Assembly: GCA_900128585.1 (NCBI GenBank)
Contig: LT642297.1
Span: forward strand, 1-24,871
Reading direction: 5' to 3'
Origin: Stramenopiles sp. TOSAG23-3
Lineage: Eukaryota > Sar
Length of the DNA stretch: 24,871 bases
The position numbers and the translations under genes are program-made. Under the pieces are notes generated by a model that was not told the DNA's origin, did no database searches, and was given only the letters and a program-made list of their open reading frames with translations. Positions 16,312 through 23,843 of this stretch are shown one piece after another; the stretch's first letter is position 1, and every line of letters starts with the position of its first letter.

Positions 16312-17493
16312 TCAATTATTTCCCAAAAGCAAAGATGCATTTTTATACGCATCATGGGTAGGGCATCTCACATGCACGACGTCACCACTGCCATTCTTCG
16401 CGGAGCCCTCCCCCCATTTCTTGTAAAGTTTGTCGTAGTATTCCAGGAGGTATCTCCCTGCCATAGGAAAGTTTTCTGCTTGCAAAGCTCGTATGATTTG
16501 CCTTGACCGTTGGTTTCCAAGTCTCTTCTCCAACCCCCCCTTCGGCCTGTCTATGCAGTGGATCAAATCGTCGACACTCCCGCCACAGTAGTCCTCCACC
16601 AGCCGCAAAATACGAAGCGATTGCTCCATTTCAAGAACAAAGGTTTTCCCATTGGAGGGCGTTGAAATCCATTGCTGAATACTCCATGGAATGCTGACTT
16701 TGCCAATGTGGTTGCCCTCGTGCTCCAACCAAATAGGCTTGGTTTTCCTCTCCCCTGTTGCTTTTTTCCGAACGTGAAGAATTTTCTCCAGCTCCATCAA
16801 AACTTGGTTTTCGAACATTTCTGTGCTCGGCTGTGGCGCTGTCTCCCCTATTCGTCCAAAGGCCGACCCTTTATGCCTGGCCAGAGTTTCCAAGCAGACA
16901 ATATCTTCACCAAATTCCTTCAAATGAGATAAAATTGCGGTTTTTCCGACGCCAGTATGGCCAGCAAGGACATTTATCGGGATGATTCCTCCAAGGCGTC
17001 CATCAATGGATCCGTCGGGACCCAGCGAGGAGACGACGTGGCCTCGAAAGGATTTGTACCCGTTATGAAGTTTTCTTGATTTGTAGCCGCACAAATTTAG
17101 CAACCAGCTCATGGACTCGGATCGCATCCCTCCTCGGGAGCAGTAGACAAAAATGTCCGTTCCATCTTCAGGCTCTGACGCGTGTTCCCTTCTCATGCAT
17201 TCCAGCAGCTTTGGTAGTTTCGGCCCAACGTGAGACAGCCCAACCTGTATTGCTTCTGAGCGACCCCTTTCCTTGTATGCAATTCCTACTTGTTTCCGAC
17301 AGCTATCGTCGAGCAACGGCAGCGATATGGCCCCAGGAATGTGACCTTGTGCGAACTCTGATGGCGACCGAACGTCTATCACTTTTGCATTCCTAGTCTC
17401 CAACGGGCAGCTCAAAGCTTGCAGCACAGTCGATATCTTTACCCTCGAAGCGTTGACACTAAGCCACCGAACGACGTGCCGCCCGCGCTGCAT
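16312..17493 (-). CDS. selU: tRNA 2-selenouridine synthase (SelU/MnmH type), eukaryotic copy
   Basis: The protein has 393 residues from the first ATG (17493); the frame opens to 17538 without another ATG. Bacterial SelU converts 2-thiouridine at the wobble position of Lys, Glu and Gln tRNAs to 2-selenouridine through a geranylated intermediate, using selenophosphate. The rhodanese domain covers about 20-165: IDVRSPSEFAQGHIPGA at 39-55, and the active-site loop VYCSRGGMRS with the key Cys at 118 (E. coli Cys97 equivalent). The second domain is a P-loop: AGHTGVGKTAIL at 177-188 (Walker A). It is followed by the family blocks CLETLARHKGSAFG, QPSTEMFENQV and LEHEGNHIGKVSIP. Length fits the bacterial family of about 360-370 plus an N-terminal extension. 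That extension (MQRGRHVVRWLSVNASRVK) is basic and lacks acidic residues, so it may be a mitochondrial targeting peptide. Ancestry from bacteria or an organelle is inferred. The gene converges on the giant membrane protein gene, 209 bp away. Confidence 0.92.
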   Translation of the reverse strand: MQRGRHVVRWLSVNASRVKISTVLQALSCPLETRNAKVIDVRSPSEFAQGHIPGAISLPLLDDSCRKQVGIAYKERGRSEAIQVGLSHVGPKLPKLLECMRREHASEPEDGTDIFVYCSRGGMRSESMSWLLNLCGYKSRKLHNGYKSFRGHVVSSLGPDGSIDGRLGGIIPINVLAGHTGVGKTAILSHLKEFGEDIVCLETLARHKGSAFGRIGETAPQPSTEMFENQVLMELEKILHVRKKATGERKTKPIWLEHEGNHIGKVSIPWSIQQWISTPSNGKTFVLEMEQSLRILRLVEDYCGGSVDDLIHCIDRPKGGLEKRLGNQRSRQIIRALQAENFPMAGRYLLEYYDKLYKKWGEGSAKNGSGDVVHVRCPTHDAYKNASLLLGNN

Positions 17494-18413
17494 TTCTCCC
17501 ACTGTACGTATAAATATCTCTTCAACAATGCCGCGCAACTAAATCATTATTTCTTCCACCCAAATAAAAATGATGTTCGTGTGAAATTATTTCATATGCC
17601 CTTTTAATAATAAGTTATAAACGGTTTTGAGAATTGTATAATAGTCTTTTATAATAATTGTCGTGTATGTATATACAGTTTTGTTCTCGAAGAAAAAAAA
17701 AGAAGAATTAAATATTCAGAAGAAGAATTCAGAAGAAGAAGAAAGAAGAAGAAGAAGAAAGAAGGAGGAGAGATAATAAAAAATGCGAGAAGAAGAAGAA
17801 GAAGAAGAGGCAAAACCAACACAGGACACAGTGGCACACAGGCAGATCAACAAAACAAAAAAGAAGGCACAGAAAAGAAGGAGAGAGGAGGACAATAATG
17901 AAGTCAAAGAAGAAGAAGAAGAAGAAGAAGAAGAAGAAGAAGGTGGCGCTGGAAGGAAGAAGAAAAAAAAAAAAAAAAGATCGAAAAAATTATTATTAAT
18001 TACAATAATATCCAATGCTGTGATTATCTTATATACGAGGATATATTTAAATTTTATCTTTTGATGTTAATCCTATGTTATTATTATCAACATCGCCTCA
18101 TCGGCCCCTTCTTCTTCTTCTTGTTTGTTGTTTTCCTTCTCTTTTTTTTTTTTTTTAAATTTATATTCTTCTTCTTCTTCTACTTTTTTTTTAAATAAAT
18201 AATATAATAATAATAAACATAGATGTGGGTGAAGCAAGAGAGTGTATCTATACCGTTGGAACTGTCGTCTATATAGTAGTCTAATCATGTTTGACATTTG
18301 GAATTTTAAATAAGAGTTCAGATTACAAACAGATAAGGCATATCATACCTTTCCTCCAATCTCCCGATAAAGGCACACACACAACAATAGTATTAAAAAT
18401 TCAGGCCCAAACA
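17494..18413. other. AT-rich divergent intergenic region with GAA and CTT tracts
   Basis: This is the shared upstream region of the SelU-type gene (leftward) and the caspase-like gene (rightward). GAA-rich purine tracts fill about 17690-17770 and 17785-17980. CTT and T tracts fill about 18108-18190. Open frames here are microsatellite artefacts. The open frame of the caspase-like gene reaches back to a TTG at 18291, but this part has no ATG and I leave it out of the gene. No RNA gene was seen. Confidence 0.6.
17908..18181. repeat. Nested inverted microsatellites (GAA/A-run against T-run/CTT)
   Basis: A GAA run at 17908-17941 and an A run at about 17960-17979 are followed by CTT at 18108-18122, a T run at about 18142-18156 and CTT at 18167-18180. 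The order GAA, A run, T run, CTT allows nested pairing with a loop of about 160 bases. Pairing is deduced from base order only. Confidence 0.5.
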
Positions 18414-19709
18414 ATGTCTGGAATGCTCAAGAGGAGCACTACGTTGAGTCCACAAACAACATTTGTGTACATAGTTGGAGTCTGTGGAGAATGGCAGAAT
18501 GGTCGCACGACCGAAGGGGACATTGCATTGCACAACACGCTCCTTATCGCGGGTGGAATTCCCAGGGACCATATTTGCCATATAAAGGATAAAGACGCGA
18601 CTCGGTCGAATGTAATAAACGGACTAAAGCGCCTTCTTAGTCGTACAGGACCAGGGGACACTTTGGAGGTCTACTTTGGCGGGCACGGGTCCAGCCAAGG
18701 CGTCGGAATGTACGACAAAAAACTTTGGAAATACGTTGACATGGTGCGTCAAATTGAAAGACAGTTTCGGGGCGATCGGGCCGTGTTTCTTATGGACACT
18801 TGCCACGCTGGTGCATTGGGAAAACATTTGTTTGCCCGCTCAAAAATCCTACGAGTGTCCTATGCGTTCATCGGTTCAACGCAATCCGACAGCCTGGCTG
18901 GTGGAAAATGGACGTTGACGGCCAGCCTTATCGATGCCATTCGCGGGAAAGCGGGGTTGGACCGGTACTCTGATGGTGTGATAGACTTTGCCGACTTTGT
19001 TAGCTACACTGCCGACAGGCACGCGAGGGAAAAGAAGAACCGTATTTCCGTCCAACTTTTCGGACAATTCCGGCCCAACACAGTGTTATTTACAATCCCT
19101 GACCCGCCGGCAGTTCCCCGGAGAAAGCGGTGGCCAGGGGATTCTTACACGGCCTCCGTTCGCGACCGGGCCTTCGTCAAGTATGAGGGTGGCTACGAGC
19201 AACAAAATGGTAAGCCTGTTTACATTCCACCCAACTGGTACCCCTGCACCGTGCAACGCTACGAGGCCTCGGCGTTCGCAGTGCTAAATGTAACGGATGA
19301 GTTCGGAAATACTTGGTCGATGTCTTCCTCTCCACCTAATCTGTTGCCTGGGGACTATTTTAAGGAAGCAATTCATTCCGGTGGGAACATTACAGAATTG
19401 CTTCAGTGGTTTCGAACGCCGAGCAAAATGATTATGCAGACGGCAGGAAACATCTTTCTGGAGGCATCGTCGGATTTTGCCAATGAATTGAAGAAACCTT
19501 CAGGGGAGCGAAACATAGGAAAAAGCGCAGCAAAGGTCGCGCTGGCCGGGACAGTCGGTGCAGTTGGGTTAGGGGTTGCCGTCGGGGCTAACATTGTTTC
19601 CAACCTTGCGAAAGAAACCCCTATGTTTGGAATGCTGAAAAGGGGCAAAGAAAGGCGAAAACGGCGGGCAAAGGCTGCCCAAAATTTCATGAAGAGCTTT
19701 TTTTCCTGA
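18414..19709 (+). CDS. Caspase-like (clan CD, C14-type) cysteine peptidase with SH3/Tudor-like segment and C-terminal glycine-zipper helix
   Basis: The protein has 431 residues from the first ATG (18414). The clan CD fold is visible: strand FVYIVGVCG (17-25), strand LEVYFGGHGSS with the catalytic His at 91, and strand AVFLMDTCHAG with the catalytic Cys at 130. A p10-like segment follows: YAFIGSTQSDSLAGGKWTLTASLIDAI (150-176). HG plus DTCHAG fits caspase and metacaspase-type peptidases better than legumain or GPI8. There is no prodomain or p20/p10 linker long enough for clear processing. Residues about 225-320 contain WYPCTVQRYEASAFAVLNV, reminiscent of an SH3-like or Tudor/Agenet fold; this is a weak match by eye. 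Residues about 372-398 form a Gly/Ala/Val helix with GxxxG spacing (AGTVGAVGLGVAVGANIV), likely membrane-inserting. A basic tail (RGKERRKRRAKAAQNF) ends the protein. Substrate is unknown; metacaspases cleave after Arg/Lys and many act in stress or cell death. Confidence 0.83.
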   Translation: MSGMLKRSTTLSPQTTFVYIVGVCGEWQNGRTTEGDIALHNTLLIAGGIPRDHICHIKDKDATRSNVINGLKRLLSRTGPGDTLEVYFGGHGSSQGVGMYDKKLWKYVDMVRQIERQFRGDRAVFLMDTCHAGALGKHLFARSKILRVSYAFIGSTQSDSLAGGKWTLTASLIDAIRGKAGLDRYSDGVIDFADFVSYTADRHAREKKNRISVQLFGQFRPNTVLFTIPDPPAVPRRKRWPGDSYTASVRDRAFVKYEGGYEQQNGKPVYIPPNWYPCTVQRYEASAFAVLNVTDEFGNTWSMSSSPPNLLPGDYFKEAIHSGGNITELLQWFRTPSKMIMQTAGNIFLEASSDFANELKKPSGERNIGKSAAKVALAGTVGAVGLGVAVGANIVSNLAKETPMFGMLKRGKERRKRRAKAAQNFMKSFFS

Positions 19710-20265
19710 AACCAATATTGTGAAACTAATCAGGCACACAAACGTATGCGTGAAGATATATATTTATCTCTAAAATAATAAAACAAAAAGACTGAACTAC
19801 CGTTCGTTGGTACAGGAGAAAAATAATATTGCTATGAGTGATGTTGTTATAATAATAATAATATCTCTGTTCTCTGCCCCCATCCTCCTCTTTGATTAGT
19901 CCTATTGTTATACCGTATTTATTTATAGATGATATACTAATACAACAACAACCAACTTCATCAACAAAAAGAAGAAGAAAAAAAAAGAAGCAAGAGAAAA
20001 GAAGAAGAAGAGCTGACACACGACGACGACGAAGAAAGAAAAAAAAAAAAGAAAAAAAAAAAAAAGAAGAAGAGGAAACAAAAAAATTTATTAAAAAAAA
20101 AGATTTTTAATTTAATTCTTGAAAGAACAGTAAGTTTTGTATTGTACAGATGATTATAAAAATCGACGAAGTAACTATCCACCGGCGAGAATATCAAAAC
20201 GGACGTAGACAAACTATCGGAGGCATTGGGTTGATAGAGATTCTAAGTGTATCGTTCGTTGCAGG
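19710..20265. other. AT-rich spacer with poly(A) signal, GAA/A tracts and possible leader intron
   Basis: An AATAAA at 19777-19782 is a candidate polyadenylation signal for the caspase-like gene. A purine tract of GAA and long A runs covers about 19967-20104. The canonical-looking 5' splice sequence GTAAGT at 20130-20135 and the acceptor-like TCGTTGCAG ending at 20264 would bound a 135-base leader intron directly before the ATG of the next gene. No RNA gene was seen. Confidence 0.5.
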
Positions 20266-21375
20266 ATGGTTGGCGTTGCTATTGTTGGCACAAATTGGGG
20301 CGGTAACGTCCAAACGCCAATATTTCGAGCTGCAGGCCTCAACGTCGTGGCAATATATAGTCGTAGCTTGAAAAAGGCAGAAAAGGTCGCCAAAAAGCTA
20401 GGGATAAAGCATGCCTTTGATTCGGTAGAAAAAATGTGCGAATGCCCCGACGTGGATGTTGTGTCAATCACGTCTCCTACACATTTGCACGTGCAACATG
20501 CACTGATCGCGCTGAGAGCGGGGAAGCACGTTCTTAGCGACAAGCCAGCAGGTGCGAATGTGCCCGAGGTGGAGGAGCTGGCAAGAGAATCTAAACAGCG
20601 GCCGAACCAAATTGCAATAATAGATCACGAAATGCGCTTTACTTCAAGTGTCCTTGCAGCTCGCAAGGCAGTATTTCAGGACAAAATTATTGGAGAACTG
20701 CGCCATTTTGACATGCAAATGATGATGAATTTTTTCTCGTTCGGTAAAAATCATGTTTGGTGGAACGAAAAGGAGAAGGGTGGCGGCATCCTGGGGGCCG
20801 CAGGCGTGCACTACATTGATATGTTGCACTTTATCACCGGCCAAAAAATCACTGCTGTCAATGCAATGACAGAGACGTTTGTCAAAGAGAAGAGGATGCA
20901 CCCCAAGAGTTGGAAAACAGAAGCAGACAAAACAAGGTTGATTCCCTGCACCGCCGAGGAGTATTTTTGTGCGCAGTTCCGGTGCGACGATGGAGCGCTT
21001 GGCTCGTTGAACGTGTCTGGCGTGATGGCCGGCCAAGGAGGAGGCACAACGTTTTTTAACGGCACGAAAGGCTCCGCAAAGCTCACTTCCGACACTTTCA
21101 CTGTGTTCGACTTGTCTGGAAAGGTGATTACGGAAACAAAGGATGGCCGCGTCCCAGAAGCGCTCCGGAAAGTAGCTGGTGATCATGCCGGAGCACCTGC
21201 CCTAGGAACTTTCAACATTGCAACAGCAATTAAACATCGCCTGGAGAACACGCCCAACGGTGAAAAATGTTACGATCTAGACCATGCTTGTACAATCTCC
21301 GAAGGGCTGTACAACCAACGCGTAATCGAGGCCATCCATGTGTCCAACGAGAGGGCCCACCAATGCAGACTTTAA
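20266..21375 (+). CDS. Gfo/Idh/MocA family NAD(P)-dependent oxidoreductase
   Basis: The protein has 369 residues. The N-terminal Rossmann domain begins at residue 2 (VGVAIVGTNWGG, a GxxxxGG variant of the nucleotide loop). SITSPTHLHVQHALIAL lies at 67-83, and the family signature HVLSDKPAG at 88-96 contains the Lys that is usually part of the active site (Lys93). The C-terminal alpha/beta domain carries GAAGVHYIDMLHF at 177-189; its His182 is the usual catalytic His of the GxHxxD block. Family members oxidise or reduce sugars, inositols and related alcohols, and some act on trans-dihydrodiols or biliverdin, so substrate cannot be assigned. There is no signal peptide, so it is likely cytosolic. 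The start is the first ATG in frame and immediately follows an acceptor-like TTGCAG. The gene is in tandem after the caspase-like gene and convergent with APC2. An AATAAA at 21390-21395 is a likely poly(A) signal. Confidence 0.9.
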   Translation: MVGVAIVGTNWGGNVQTPIFRAAGLNVVAIYSRSLKKAEKVAKKLGIKHAFDSVEKMCECPDVDVVSITSPTHLHVQHALIALRAGKHVLSDKPAGANVPEVEELARESKQRPNQIAIIDHEMRFTSSVLAARKAVFQDKIIGELRHFDMQMMMNFFSFGKNHVWWNEKEKGGGILGAAGVHYIDMLHFITGQKITAVNAMTETFVKEKRMHPKSWKTEADKTRLIPCTAEEYFCAQFRCDDGALGSLNVSGVMAGQGGGTTFFNGTKGSAKLTSDTFTVFDLSGKVITETKDGRVPEALRKVAGDHAGAPALGTFNIATAIKHRLENTPNGEKCYDLDHACTISEGLYNQRVIEAIHVSNERAHQCRL

Positions 21376-21446
21376 TCTTTGTAAACCACAATAAATTAAT
21401 TAAAAACAATTTATCTCACGCAAAAACAAAAACACTCCTCCTCTCA

Positions 21447-23843
21447 TCAGGGCAAAGAAAACACCGCGCCGTCGGATTCTATCTTCTCGTCCGTGCACAT
21501 TTTGTCCAAAAACTGCTCCAGGCTGTCGATCTCCTTGTCGTACTTTGGGTCTGCGCAAAACATTTTCAACATGTTGTGGATCCGTTCCAGGGGGAGCTTG
21601 CCCATATTTCGAAGCATCCCGATGATGTAGGATTCGAAGACCATCATCTCCTGTGCCAGCTCTTCCTGCTTGGCCCGCTTGGCGGCCTCCGCCCCGTCGG
21701 CGTCTTCCACCCCAACGGCCTGGGCGTCGTCCGCGTTGTCCGCTTCTTCGCTCAGCTTCTCCACCAGCGAAAACGTTCTCCCGCCCACGGTGGACACCAG
21801 CCCATTCCCGACCCAAAACGACAAGTGCTTCTGCGTCGCTTGCTCGGAGAGCTTCAGCAGTTCGCTCAACTCCCCGATCCCCCAAGTCTTTTGGTCCTCA
21901 AAATGCAACAAAATGGTTGCCAAAACGGGGGAAACGACAAATTCCCGCATCACGCCGCCAATCTCTAGTTCTAGCTCTACAAACCCTAGTTGGGACTTCC
22001 ATTCCAAAGAACGGGGGGCTTTCAGCGTCCCGTAGTCCTTGGCAAACTCGTCGTACATTTCCTCCAGCTTCCCGTGCAGCCCAATCTCGTTGCCCTTGAA
22101 CTGGGGCCAAAAATGCCGCGACACCACCGTCGAGCTGAAGCGTTCGGTGCGCTCCTTGTCCACGCCCTGCTTCTCCTTTTCCGCCTTGATCGTCAGGTTG
22201 ACGCGTCTTGAGTCGGCAATGTCCTTCACCATGACCTCGCAGTGGTGCATGCTGCTTTCCCCGAAGCGGAGCTTCAACAACTCCAACGTGCGAACCTCCT
22301 TGTCCGTGTCGTAGTCCCGCTTCTCCAAAAGTTTGTCGGCCAGGATGGAGCGATACTCCGTCACGAACAGCTCCTTGCTGCCATAAATTTGCACGAGCAT
22401 GCTGAGAATGTCGTTGCTCCGCCGACTCTTCGATGTCTTGTTCGGGTCGGCGTCAACGGGGTCCGGCATCCACTCCCCCCGCTTCCCCGAACCGCCGCTG
22501 CCGCCGCCGGAGTCGTTCCCAAAGTTCTCGTCGTCGCTGTCGTCGTGCTCGATCGGCTTCGCCTCCCCGCGCCCCAGCTCCTCGAAGAGGTCGCTGGACG
22601 TGTCGTCCGTCAGGCTGCCCACGATGCACCTCACCGTGTCGTGCCGCCCCCGCAAATAGTCCTTGACCGACTCGCTCACGGACTCGAGCAGGACCCCGGT
22701 CGGGTCCAGCAGCCGCAGGGCCTTTATTGCCGCAACGTACACGTCAATGATTTGAGACGTGTTGGCGCCAGGGTGCAGCAAGCGCTGCTGAAGGACCTCC
22801 CGCAAGGAAAGGACCAGCTTTCGGTGCAGGTGCGTCCGCTCCAGGGTGTCCCGCAAGTCCAACAGCGCCGGCTTGCTGTCCGGGAACGTCTTGATGACGT
22901 CGAAGAGCTCTGAAATGCGAAGCTCGCAAAACCTCTCCTGCAGGTGGAATCGGAACCGCGCCTTCCACGCTTGCAAGGTCGGCCCGGCCGGGGAGGCCGC
23001 GTCCGCGTCTTCGAACAAAATGTTCAGCCAGGAAAAGATGTTTTCCTCGGTCCAGTGCTCGATCTTGCTGAGCATGCGGTCTTCATACTCTTCCTCGCAG
23101 GTCTGCACGACGTAGCTGTCGATTCGGACGTAGAGCATTTCCGTAAACGCCTCCTCGAACCGCCCCAGCCAGCCCAACTCCCTCAACCGTGACGCGCACA
23201 GCTTGAACGCTTCGATTCTCCCTTCCACTATTTCGATGTCTTCCGGCTCCTCCTCCTCCGAATCTTCCACGGACTCGTCCGAGTCTTCGCCGGAATTATC
23301 TTTCGCGTTACCGGACAGCTTCCGGTGGGCCTGGACGTCCAGAAACGCGTTTTTGAAGTACTGAAACATGGCCTGCTGGAAGTGCCTCGGCGCCGCGTTG
23401 AACACGGTGGAGGAGGCCAAGGACCGGCACCGTTCGGAGAACGCCCGCACCGACATGAAGCTGCTGTGGTTCTCGTCCTGCACGGTCGCTGCCAGCATCC
23501 CCAGCATCAGGTCTGTCCCGACCTTCGCTTGCAAGTGAACGTCGTACGCTTTCGCGACGGCTTGAAAGACGTTGGACTGCGCGTCCCAGCCGTCGCCGAT
23601 CGCGCTGCTGGTCTCTGGAAAGTGGCCCCAAAACGCGCCGCCTACGTTTGAAAACTTCTCTCGTAGAAAGTCAAAATACCACGTGATCAGGTGCCCGTCT
23701 AGGTTGCCCTGCTTCAGCACGGCGTAGTAGGAATGGTACGCACCCTTTGCACCGCGGGAGATGCTCGCCCCCCCGCTCGTGGAAAGGAAGGCGACCAGTT
23801 TCTCCCAGGCCTCTTGCGGGGAACAGCCGCTCGCGTCTTCCAT
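21447..23843 (-). CDS. APC2: Anaphase-promoting complex subunit 2 (cullin-like)
   Basis: The protein has 798 residues, close to human APC2 (822). APC2 is the cullin-type scaffold that holds the RING subunit APC11 in the APC/C ubiquitin ligase, which drives anaphase and mitotic exit. Residues 1-400 are helical and divergent, as is usual for the N-terminal cullin repeats, with an acidic insert at about 181-205. The cullin homology region starts near 470: ILSMLVQIYGSKELFVTEYRSILADKLL, then LRFGESSMHHCEVMVKDIADSRRVN at 525-549, the most diagnostic block. An FVVSPVLATILLHFEDQ winged-helix segment follows at 635-651. The C-terminal APC2/WHB domain is at 735-798, with LERIHNMLKMF and the typical end VFSLP. 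An acidic, Ala-rich linker lies at about 698-735. The start ATG at 23843 lies at the composition boundary. The gene looks more GC-rich than its neighbours. It ends 71 bp from the convergent oxidoreductase gene. Confidence 0.94.
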   Translation of the reverse strand: MEDASGCSPQEAWEKLVAFLSTSGGASISRGAKGAYHSYYAVLKQGNLDGHLITWYFDFLREKFSNVGGAFWGHFPETSSAIGDGWDAQSNVFQAVAKAYDVHLQAKVGTDLMLGMLAATVQDENHSSFMSVRAFSERCRSLASSTVFNAAPRHFQQAMFQYFKNAFLDVQAHRKLSGNAKDNSGEDSDESVEDSEEEEPEDIEIVEGRIEAFKLCASRLRELGWLGRFEEAFTEMLYVRIDSYVVQTCEEEYEDRMLSKIEHWTEENIFSWLNILFEDADAASPAGPTLQAWKARFRFHLQERFCELRISELFDVIKTFPDSKPALLDLRDTLERTHLHRKLVLSLREVLQQRLLHPGANTSQIIDVYVAAIKALRLLDPTGVLLESVSESVKDYLRGRHDTVRCIVGSLTDDTSSDLFEELGRGEAKPIEHDDSDDENFGNDSGGGSGGSGKRGEWMPDPVDADPNKTSKSRRSNDILSMLVQIYGSKELFVTEYRSILADKLLEKRDYDTDKEVRTLELLKLRFGESSMHHCEVMVKDIADSRRVNLTIKAEKEKQGVDKERTERFSSTVVSRHFWPQFKGNEIGLHGKLEEMYDEFAKDYGTLKAPRSLEWKSQLGFVELELEIGGVMREFVVSPVLATILLHFEDQKTWGIGELSELLKLSEQATQKHLSFWVGNGLVSTVGGRTFSLVEKLSEEADNADDAQAVGVEDADGAEAAKRAKQEELAQEMMVFESYIIGMLRNMGKLPLERIHNMLKMFCADPKYDKEIDSLEQFLDKMCTDEKIESDGAVFSLP

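Noticed and set aside
17494-17538. Extension of the SelU frame to 17538
   Set aside because: It begins with TTG. The first ATG (17493) gives a plausible targeting leader.
17783-18064. Open frame in GAA repeats (and its antisense Ser-rich counterpart)
   Set aside because: It is a Glu/Lys low-complexity product of a microsatellite.
18291-18413. Extension of the caspase-like frame to 18291
   Set aside because: It begins with TTG and is AT-rich. The first ATG is at 18414.
22242-22913. 223-codon open frame antisense to APC2
   Set aside because: It lies opposite strongly conserved APC2 sequence. Long antisense frames are expected in GC-rich coding DNA.
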